This document shows, in pieces, positions 6,969-13,109 of a stretch of DNA of 13,109 bases (within the stretch, counting starts at the first letter, position 1; each line of letters starts with the position of its first letter). Location: contig JAYMGJ010000812.1 of NCBI GenBank assembly GCA_037178675.1, forward strand, positions 1 through 13,109, written 5' to 3'. Source of the stretch: Scleroderma bovista (Eukaryota > Basidiomycota > Agaricomycetes > Boletales > Sclerodermataceae). A model generated the notes under the pieces. That model worked only from the letters and a program-made list of their open reading frames with translations, was not told where the DNA came from and did not search any database. The translations under genes and the position numbers were made by a program.

Positions 6969-8147
6969 TTAAGTGGACTTATGATTGGAGGCGCTGTGGT
7001 CGCAAGAACCACAGGTAGCACAGACGTGCTGATCTGGATGGTTGTCACGACAGGGACGTTTGGCGGCGGCGAGTTGGAAGGGAAAACAGATTGGGTTGTT
7101 GTTGTCCTTCCTAACGAGGCGACCGTCGCGACATTTCGCAAACGTTTGTGCTCCTTTCTGCGTGACCTCTTCGTTGCATTGGTTGACCTTGTGACCTGAG
7201 TGTTGACATATGAGACAGATGGGAGTTGAACGCTGATTGCCATGAAAGGAATCATCGGTGGCGTCCTTACACGGCTTGCGGTCATATGGAGTAGGACGCT
7301 GGGAGCGAGAGACTTGCTTGTCTAAGGAAGACAAAGTGGCCTCGGATGGGACAGAGGAACGAAGATGTTCCATCTGTAGCTGGAAGAAACGCGCCTGGTA
7401 TTGATCCATAGAGATGGAGGAGTCCGAGTCCGAGGCACACGCCGAACGAACCTCAATGTCAAAGGCAAGGATGGCACTAAAATTTTCGGCAAATTTGTGC
7501 TTGTGAGCGAGGAAGCGAAAATGACAAGACCACATGCATTTACAAATATGACCCTCACGGCGGCCAATCCAATCAAGGAGACGTTCCCAGGCCGAGTACC
7601 AATCCAAAGGGGAGAGGTCAGACTCGACAGGGAAATGACTAATATCTAAAATATGAACGTTTTGGCCTCGGTGATGAACCTTAACTGTTTTAACTGATAG
7701 GGGTTGATTCTGAAGCTTATAAAGAGAATCGTATGTAAAAAGTGAAAGGGGAACGTGAAAGCCCGAATCGGCAAGGTCGTCTATCAAATTCGAGACAGGA
7801 AGAGACTTAGCGTCAGGAGTAATGATGGGAGCATCTTCATTGAGATTAAAGGGGAGGTAAAGCTTGGACTTGGACCAATGCGTCAAAGCAGCAAAGTCCT
7901 TGGCGAGGAGAGAGCCAACTTTTTCCTTGGAAAAAGGAGAAAGTTGCATATATGTGGCCAAAACACGTTCGGACGGGGTGAGTGAGGGGGATGGAGAGCG
8001 AGGACGACGGGGGGGAGAGCGTATAGATTCATCTGCCCCAAAATCAAAGGTAACATCTCCAGGAGAAGGAATCTGACTGGAGAGTAAAGGAACAGTAGGA
8101 GAGTCCGTAGGAGGATTTAGAGCAACACCAGAGGGAAGTGTAGACAT
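6969..8147 (-). CDS. Gag-like protein of the YR retrotransposon
   Basis: 392 aa, presumed to package the element RNA. Residues 20-60 are Pro/Ser-rich with an R-S-P-P-R-R-P-R-S-P basic run. The middle (about 60-260) is helical-looking with conserved-type W residues. The C-terminus has a CCHC zinc knuckle C311-x2-C314-x4-H319-x4-C324 and a second variant knuckle C376-x2-C379-x4-H384-x4-H389, which ends in His rather than Cys, three residues before the stop. An I-C-F-x-F segment and a lone Cys sit between them, a pattern I associate with fungal YR elements. The ATG at 8147 follows a pyrimidine-rich leader. The RT frame opens inside the 3' part of this gene, +1 relative to it. The frame is intact, so Gag could still be made. 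Confidence 0.82.
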   Translation of the reverse strand: MSTLPSGVALNPPTDSPTVPLLSSQIPSPGDVTFDFGADESIRSPPRRPRSPSPSLTPSERVLATYMQLSPFSKEKVGSLLAKDFAALTHWSKSKLYLPFNLNEDAPIITPDAKSLPVSNLIDDLADSGFHVPLSLFTYDSLYKLQNQPLSVKTVKVHHRGQNVHILDISHFPVESDLSPLDWYSAWERLLDWIGRREGHICKCMWSCHFRFLAHKHKFAENFSAILAFDIEVRSACASDSDSSISMDQYQARFFQLQMEHLRSSVPSEATLSSLDKQVSRSQRPTPYDRKPCKDATDDSFHGNQRSTPICLICQHSGHKVNQCNEEVTQKGAQTFAKCRDGRLVRKDNNNPICFPFQLAAAKRPCRDNHPDQHVCATCGSCDHSASNHKST

Positions 8148-8313
8148 CAGAAAGCGGTGAATGGATGTATGCGCGTATGCGTAGAGTCTACACGAACTGA
8201 GAGGAAGAAGACAGGAGTGTAGGTGAAGGTGCGGGTTCGGGTGTTCGAGAGGACAAGGGAGTGAGAAGGAGATAAGAGAGACGGAAGAGACTCGGGACTC
8301 GGATGGTGAATGC
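8148..8313 (-). promoter_or_regulatory. 5' leader of the YR retrotransposon gag
   Basis: A pyrimidine-rich minus-strand stretch between the Ty3 LTR edge and the gag ATG, typical of a fungal 5' UTR. It is cut off at 8314 by the Ty3 LTR, so the element's own promoter and left terminal repeat should lie beyond the Ty3 element, outside the window. Transcription of gag now would have to start in the LTR. Confidence 0.5.
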
Positions 8314-8392
8314 TGTAGATACGACGGAAACTTGTGACTTCTTAGACTAATGACTCGGACGTGAAATGCGGAACTGGGGGAATCGGATTGCT

Positions 8393-8407
8393 GCAGCTCG
8401 AAGCTGC
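8393..8407. repeat. short hairpin in LTR R-U5 region
   Basis: GCAGCT (8393-8398) and AGCTGC (8402-8407) are perfect inverted copies around a 3-nt loop. In the minus strand it falls just downstream of the TATA-like site and may form a stem near the 5' end of the transcript. Confidence 0.45.
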
Positions 8408-8433
8408 TACAGGCGCTATAAGTACAGTACTGG

Positions 8434-8441
8434 TGACGTCA
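8434..8441. promoter_or_regulatory. CRE-type palindrome TGACGTCA in the Ty3 LTR
   Basis: A perfect 8-bp ATF/CREB-type bZIP site. In the minus-strand reading it is about 12 nt upstream of the TATA-like sequence, so it is well placed as a promoter element. Function is inferred. Confidence 0.5.
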
Positions 8442-8641
8442 AAGCGCGAGTGGCTCGACGTCCGAGCATACAATGTATCTAAAGTACAAGGAAAGTGTCA
8501 AAGCTAAAATACAAGAGGCAGCAAAGCACAGAGAGGGCCGTGCCTAAGGACATAGGGCGCGGGATCTAACCTGGCCGCTTCGGTGCGTCGTAGATAACAT
8601 ACGTCCGCCCTGCCCTTTGTGGGTCTTGCCGGTCGCAGGAC

Positions 8642-8669
8642 GATCGATACCAGTTACCCGGTACCGATC
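8642..8669. repeat. imperfect inverted repeat in LTR U3
   Basis: GATCGATACC (8642-8651) and GGTACCGATC (8660-8669) pair at 9 of 10 positions around an 8-nt loop. Possible dyad binding site within U3. Confidence 0.5.
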
Positions 8670-8785
8670 ATAACTCACCCCGAGGTCCGCGGTAGGCGTC
8701 CTCACCAACGCCCGGGCCCTCTCGAGTGCTTCGTAGATCGAAAATATGTCGTAGTTGCGTAGCTAAATCAAGTTAATTCCTTACA

Positions 8786-8795
8786 CCTCCCCCTT
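8786..8795 (-). other. polypurine tract of the Ty3 element
   Basis: The minus strand reads AAGGGGGAGG immediately before the TG of the 3' LTR, which is where plus-strand DNA synthesis is primed. It lies 19 nt after the gag-pol stop codon. Confidence 0.85.
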
Positions 8796-8814
8796 ACTTA
8801 AATATCAACTGTCC

Positions 8815-11800
8815 TCAGTTGATCTCTTCGTCTTCGACGGGAGTTGCGCCAGCGAGGTCTTCTGTGTTGACGAACTGGGTTATTTCGAGAGTCCTGTGTG
8901 ACCGCGGGAAATATGGGATGAGTCGAAAGGCGGCGAATTTGAGCCTGGAGACCGTGCCGTCGACTTCGGCGAGACGATAGGATCCGTTTTGAGAGCGCGA
9001 GATGACAACCATGGGACCAAAGTAGCGGGGTTTGCACTTGGCGTTGGATGCGGGTTCGACCTTCTTGTTTAAGACGAGGACAAGGGAGCCGGGTTTGAAG
9101 TCGAAGTCCTGGATGGTGTTGGCGAAACGGCGTTCGAAATCGGCGATGGACGCGAAACGACTCTTCAAAAGTCGCTCGTGCATAGATGCAAGTTCGTCGT
9201 CTCGTTTGGCGAGCTGGCGGGCGCGGATGGCGATGAGATCAGCTGTATCGAGGCGCTGAGAAATGTCGGGAATCATAAACGTTGCTTCAGAGATGTCGAA
9301 CGGGAGGAGTGGCTCGACGCCATGGGCCATGTAGTAGGGAGAATGACCGGTAGATTTCCGAGTTGTGACGCGATCAGCCCAGAAGACATGATGCGCGAGT
9401 CCTGGCCATTGTGTGATGTCACCGTTGCACGCTTTGACAAGAGAGTCGCGGATCGTGCGATGGGAACGTTCAACGACTCCGTTTGCTTGAGAGTTGTATG
9501 CCGAGATACGAATGTGACGGATGTGGTATGTCTGCGCGAGCCAGTCGAGTGCGGCTACGAAGGGTGTTCCATTGTCGGTAACGATTTCTTCGAGTCCTCC
9601 CCAACGGCAGAGGATCTCTTCGAAGATGAAGGCGCCGAGGGTACGACCTGTTTCCGTGCGAAGCATACGGAATTCTGGCCATGCAGATAGCGAGCAGCGA
9701 GCTTGAACGATGTATGAGAGCCCGTGGGACTTGGGCATGTGCATGGTGTCGATATGTGCTTTGCGGAAGAGCGGGGCTGGTGTAGTTACGACGGGCGGTA
9801 GAACCACTTTGTCGACAGAGCGGATCTGGCACTGATGGCATGTCTTGATGTACCAAGTAACGTCTTGGTCGAGTGAGGGCCACCAGACGCGATCTGCGAG
9901 AGTGCGTCGAGTAGGATAGAATCCACGATGGCCAAGCTTGTCGTGAGTTTCTTGAAGAATGTTGATACGATCTGGGCCGAATATGACCTTCTGGTGTCGT
10001 CCGGTCTTGTCACGTCGCCAGAGTTGATCGCCACGAACGAAGAAGTGTCTTGAGTAGCGGGCAAGTCGTGTGCATTCCTTCTCTGATAAGGAAGTCGGTA
10101 AGTGGAGATCTCGTAGGTATTTGTCGACGAGCTGGAGATCCTGATCTCTTTTGCGTGTGCGGTCGTCGTTTGGTAGTTCGATCTCGTTGTTTCTGGATCC
10201 GTCCTCCTTTCCCTTCCCTATTGAAAAGACAGAAAACCTCCCTTCCTCGGTCCTCATTCCTCCCGCTATCCATATGCCGCATCCTAAGACTTCATCAATC
10301 CATCGGTCCACTTCCTCTTCGCTTTCTTCGTCTCCTTCTTCGTGTTCTCCTCTCCGTCTCCTAGATAGCCCATCGGGGCCTTGATGTTTAGTAGCGGAAA
10401 CATGTCGTAGCTTGAAATCGAAGGTTTGAATGCCGGCAAGCCACCGGTTCATTGACGCGTTTGGTTGGATGTCGGGGTTATTTAACATGCCTTTAATGTA
10501 CTGTGCGTCGACCTCCACAGTGAAGTTCTTGACGCCGATTATCCAAACTTTGACCGCTTTGAGCGCACGAAATAAGCCGTAAAGTTCGAGTTTAGCTTGT
10601 GAGTAGCGAGATTCGCGCTCGTTCCACATGATTGAACCAAAGCGGGCAGGACGGCGCTTCCCGTTGTCGTCCATTTGAGAAAGGATGTATCCGGCTGCGA
10701 TGTGAGATGAGTCGACCGCGAGAATCACTTCGTTGACAGATGAGTAATCGAGTGGGCGAATTGCGGGTGATGCAGCGACAGCTGATTTGAGAGTATCCAT
10801 GGCTGCTTGTTCTTGCTCTCCCCAGACGAAGGGGACATTGTTCCTTGTGAGTTGGACGAGAGGACGCGAAGTAGCGGCGAAATCTTTGATCCAGATACGA
10901 ACAGTCCCTGCGGTCCCGAGAAAACCACGGACTTCAGTCTTGCTTTCGCATGGGGGCCAGTTTTGGATCTTGGATACTTTGGTCACATCAGGAACGCGTC
11001 CTTCATAGTTGCATGTTTGTCCGACAACGATGACATCTGGTCGACATGCAAAGAGCTTCTTGGCGGATACGGTTGCACCAGCGTGCTTCAATCGATGGAG
11101 AACGCGATTGACATCGTTGCAGTGTTCCCATACAAAACGACGGATGCCAGGGTTCTCGGGTATGGCCTCATATGAGCCGTCGGATAGTTCATAACGTGTG
11201 CGTGGGCCTAAGACATTGATATCGTCTTGAAAGTTCGGGGCGATTTCGATTTCGTGCTGCAAGATGAAGGCAACGTCATTCTGGAAAACTGCCGGGGAGT
11301 CCGTCCAGCCTTGTGGAAGTACAGTGAGGCGGAGGGTTCCGAGGGGTGTCTGAAAGGTTGTTAAGTCACGAGAGTCTTCCGCGAGTGCGCGGTGGTCGTA
11401 TCCCACAAATAAGTCCATCATGGTATAGATCGAGCGACCGGCAGATTGTTCTGCAAAATGCTCCACGTATGGCAGGGTTGCGGCGTCCTTCACAGTGACA
11501 GCGTTAAGAGGCTGAAGGTCGTGGACTATGCGGATGGAACCATTCTTTTTGGCAACGCAGAACCAGCGAGACTGGTAAGAGCTGTTAGAAGGCTCATACA
11601 CACCGGAGGCAATCTTCGACTTGATAAGCTTAATGACTTCATCACGAATGCCGGGTGGAATAGGAGACTGGCGGTGTACCCATGGGGTATGCTCGATTGT
11701 CGGGATTACAACTGGGTCGAAGTACTCGTCGCGGAAGCGTCCTTTCTCTGATTCATCCCATGCGAGTGCTAACTCGTTGATGCGGAGGACGTGGGCAGCA

Positions 11801-13109
11801 AGCTTCCGTTCATCAGGCCAGAGAAAAGTATTATCGAGAATACCCAAATCCGTCAGGCGTTCGTGCGTGAGGCGTTGACCGGAAGAGAAGTCGGGAGGGT
11901 GAGGTGTTAAGGGGGTCAGCGTAAGAAGGGGGTCTTCTGGGAAGCGTCGGACGATACGAGCGTGCTGAGGCATCGTAGTAGCGACTGGCTTGACGCGATT
12001 TGCAACCTTCTTATACGCGAAGGTGTGGTGGATGGGATCGAGAGTGTATTGGGTGCGGAGGGCTTCCTCTGAGAACTGCGTAGCTGTAATTGCCATGCTT
12101 GGTACAGAAGCGAACTGGAGGGCGCGTGAGATGCTCTCGCGAACAGCGGTGAAAAATGCAAGCGACTCAGCCGGTCCTTGGAATGGTCTGGGGGTGGTGG
12201 TAACTCGGCGGAGGTTGGATGGGTTGCAGGGGTCGCGGATAACGATGTGAACATCATCGTCGTCTTCGTCCTTTTTAAGGCGGACTAGTCGTTGCCAAGG
12301 ACGACCAAGCAGAAGGCGGTATGGTGCATCTGGAATGACGAATGCGTGGGCCCATGTCTTGAGACCGTCTACGACAATTTCCAGCATTTCGAGACAGCCG
12401 GGCATGTGCTGAATGCCGCCGTTTGCTGTCTGCATGCGCATTTTGACGTTGGAGTTGATTTTAGCTTGGGAGGCTTTCCAGATATCCTCACGTATGACGA
12501 CAATTTCAGATCCGTCGTCAAGAAGTGCCAGTTCTTCGTGAACTCCATTGATGGTCACCTTGAGCTCGCGCAGAGGCGTCGAATATTCAACGTGAGGAGG
12601 GCAGATGGCTGAGATTTCGTTAGCAGCTGCAAAAGAGGGAATGCGTTGGGTGCGAGCGTAATCGACTGCTTCTTTCCGCAAGTCCGGACTGATGGCTAAA
12701 AGATCACCAACAGTGATGCTGGGAACGATAACATCAAGTATCTTGCCGAAAGTTTGCTTGGTGACAGCGGGATTCATGGCCTTGGATTCATAAGTGTATG
12801 CGGGGGTACGCTTATCGAGCAAGCTTGAGGGGTTGTTGCTGGGGATTTGTTCGTGTGACTTGACCGTCTCCGCTCCTTTTTGTGCGCTGTTACCTTCCCT
12901 TCGTTCGGAATCACTGTTCTCTTTTGCCTTTGCCTTACTCCTAGTAATTGCGCAGACATCTGCTTCCTCCTCGATGTCTGTGATCACCGCATTGTTTTCC
13001 ACAACCGGCATGCACTGAAAGACATATGTAGCTGGGTCAGGATCGCTGGCAGCGTAGGTGGTCGAGGATATGTGGGGCGGAGGGTCGCGTCTAAAATTAG
13101 ATGTCGTTG
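8815..13109 (-). CDS. Ty3/gypsy gag-pol polyprotein, 5'-partial
   Basis: The frame ends at TGA 8817-8815 and has no stop up to the right edge. The first in-view ATG (13011) is not a true start, because 32 further codons lie upstream. Positions count from that Met. An acidic, Ser-rich linker (1-90) is followed by a retropepsin-like region with L-L-D-D-G-S (active Asp 165) and L-L-L-G-R-P-W (233-239). RT includes [19 protein letters not shown] and F-Q-D-D (594-597). RNase H residues are D767, E809, D835 and D880. The integrase has zinc residues H1023, H1028, C1058 and C1061 and catalytic D1088, D1146 and E1181. A GPY/F-like module (K-P-R-Y-F-G-P, about 1327-1367) follows. There is no chromodomain; the C-terminus is acidic. 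All catalytic residues are present, suggesting a recent, possibly active copy. Gag is presumably encoded to the right. Confidence 0.95.
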   Translation of the reverse strand, partial: TTSNFRRDPPPHISSTTYAASDPDPATYVFQCMPVVENNAVITDIEEEADVCAITRSKAKAKENSDSERREGNSAQKGAETVKSHEQIPSNNPSSLLDKRTPAYTYESKAMNPAVTKQTFGKILDVIVPSITVGDLLAISPDLRKEAVDYARTQRIPSFAAANEISAICPPHVEYSTPLRELKVTINGVHEELALLDDGSEIVVIREDIWKASQAKINSNVKMRMQTANGGIQHMPGCLEMLEIVVDGLKTWAHAFVIPDAPYRLLLGRPWQRLVRLKKDEDDDDVHIVIRDPCNPSNLRRVTTTPRPFQGPAESLAFFTAVRESISRALQFASVPSMAITATQFSEEALRTQYTLDPIHHTFAYKKVANRVKPVATTMPQHARIVRRFPEDPLLTLTPLTPHPPDFSSGQRLTHERLTDLGILDNTFLWPDERKLAAHVLRINELALAWDESEKGRFRDEYFDPVVIPTIEHTPWVHRQSPIPPGIRDEVIKLIKSKIASGVYEPSNSSYQSRWFCVAKKNGSIRIVHDLQPLNAVTVKDAATLPYVEHFAEQSAGRSIYTMMDLFVGYDHRALAEDSRDLTTFQTPLGTLRLTVLPQGWTDSPAVFQNDVAFILQHEIEIAPNFQDDINVLGPRTRYELSDGSYEAIPENPGIRRFVWEHCNDVNRVLHRLKHAGATVSAKKLFACRPDVIVVGQTCNYEGRVPDVTKVSKIQNWPPCESKTEVRGFLGTAGTVRIWIKDFAATSRPLVQLTRNNVPFVWGEQEQAAMDTLKSAVAASPAIRPLDYSSVNEVILAVDSSHIAAGYILSQMDDNGKRRPARFGSIMWNERESRYSQAKLELYGLFRALKAVKVWIIGVKNFTVEVDAQYIKGMLNNPDIQPNASMNRWLAGIQTFDFKLRHVSATKHQGPDGLSRRRRGEHEEGDEESEEEVDRWIDEVLGCGIWIAGGMRTEEGRFSVFSIGKGKEDGSRNNEIELPNDDRTRKRDQDLQLVDKYLRDLHLPTSLSEKECTRLARYSRHFFVRGDQLWRRDKTGRHQKVIFGPDRINILQETHDKLGHRGFYPTRRTLADRVWWPSLDQDVTWYIKTCHQCQIRSVDKVVLPPVVTTPAPLFRKAHIDTMHMPKSHGLSYIVQARCSLSAWPEFRMLRTETGRTLGAFIFEEILCRWGGLEEIVTDNGTPFVAALDWLAQTYHIRHIRISAYNSQANGVVERSHRTIRDSLVKACNGDITQWPGLAHHVFWADRVTTRKSTGHSPYYMAHGVEPLLPFDISEATFMIPDISQRLDTADLIAIRARQLAKRDDELASMHERLLKSRFASIADFERRFANTIQDFDFKPGSLVLVLNKKVEPASNAKCKPRYFGPMVVISRSQNGSYRLAEVDGTVSRLKFAAFRLIPYFPRSHRTLEITQFVNTEDLAGATPVEDEEIN

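Larger units (their letters stand above)
2461..8313 (-). mobile_element. DIRS/Ngaro-like tyrosine-recombinase retrotransposon
   Basis: Three coding units follow each other on the minus strand in the order typical of YR retrotransposons: gag with zinc knuckles (8147-6969), RT plus RNase H (about 6967-4903), and tyrosine recombinase (4925-3568, with its original end at 2976). There is no DDE integrase or aspartic protease, and no methyltransferase domain, which favours a Ngaro-like over a classical DIRS layout. The diagnostic split or inverted terminal repeats were not found. The left limit is set where the purine-rich character of the plus strand fades (about 2461) and is approximate. The right limit is where the Ty3 LTR begins, so the true 5' end should lie beyond the window. 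A 574-bp insertion at 3094-3667 is nested inside. The element is probably no longer autonomous, because RT carries lesions. Confidence 0.85.
8314..8785 (-). repeat. 3' LTR of the Ty3 element, about 472 bp
   Basis: On the minus strand it starts TGTAAGGAATTAAC directly after the polypurine tract and is taken to end ...CGTATCTACA at 8314, giving TGTA...TACA ends. The inner edge is well supported and the outer edge is inferred, because the 5' LTR is not in view. A TATA-like TTATAG lies at about 8422-8417 on the minus strand, about 365 nt into the LTR, leaving roughly 100 nt for R-U5. A full TGACGTCA palindrome sits just upstream of it. Confidence 0.75.
8314..13109 (-). mobile_element. Ty3/gypsy LTR retrotransposon, 3' LTR and most of the body
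   Basis: It consists of a 3' LTR (8314-8785), a polypurine tract (8786-8795) and a gag-pol frame (8815 to the edge). The domain order protease, RT, RNase H, integrase defines Ty3/gypsy rather than Ty1/copia. The 5' LTR, primer-binding site and gag lie beyond 13109. The 5-bp sequence next to the LTR's outer edge is AATGC, which should be repeated at the far end if the boundary is right. Confidence 0.92.

Noticed and set aside
9178..9690. Plus-strand ORF of 170 codons opposite the integrase
   Set aside because: Antisense shadow of the Ty3 integrase, which has complete zinc and DDE residues.
13009..13011. The ATG at 13011 as the start of the Ty3 polyprotein
   Set aside because: The same frame is open for 32 more codons to the window edge and the residues there look coding, so the start is to the right.
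1..13109. CRISPR array, bacterial operon or phage module
   Set aside because: No regularly spaced repeats, ribosome-binding sites or bacterial-type gene packing. The genes present are eukaryotic retroelement genes with introns.

Overview
The window looks like transposon-dense DNA from a filamentous basidiomycete, probably an agaricomycete. The reasons are a Ty3-type gag-pol and a tyrosine-recombinase (YR) retrotransposon of kinds common in that group, a 47-nt GT-AG intron, and no bacterial-type gene organisation. I see no convincing intact host gene. Almost everything interpretable is mobile DNA, and most of it lies on the minus strand.

Layout, left to right. (1) 1-2460: mostly unassigned sequence. 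The minus strand at about 292-810 carries a decayed tyrosine recombinase of a second type (H-S-x-R-K-G motif), and 1878-2414 holds an unrecognised 178-codon ORF. (2) About 2461-8313: a DIRS/Ngaro-like YR retrotransposon on the minus strand. Its order is gag with zinc knuckles, then reverse transcriptase-RNase H, then tyrosine recombinase, then a noncoding 3' region. No methyltransferase domain is visible. (3) 3094-3667: a 574-bp insertion inside the last codons of the YR gene, flanked by AGGATG on both sides. Taking it out restores the native end of the recombinase. (4) 8314-13109: the 3' LTR, polypurine tract and most of the gag-pol of a Ty3/gypsy element on the minus strand. It seems to have landed in the 5' leader of the YR element. 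Its long frame has no stop and runs off the right edge.

History and mechanism. The YR element is the oldest well-preserved layer and carries two later insertions. Its recombinase gene holds an inferred 47-nt intron that splits the codon of the first catalytic arginine, and its RT holds a 289-bp GT-AG interruption. The RT active site reads V-D-N instead of V-D-D, and a TGA separates RT from RNase H. Both lesions fit C-to-T transitions at CpG. The recombinase keeps R, H, R, W and Y after splicing. The Ty3 element is open through protease, RT, RNase H and integrase, so it is probably the youngest arrival. Three unrelated or distantly related integration enzymes lie within 13 kb: two tyrosine recombinases and one DDE integrase.
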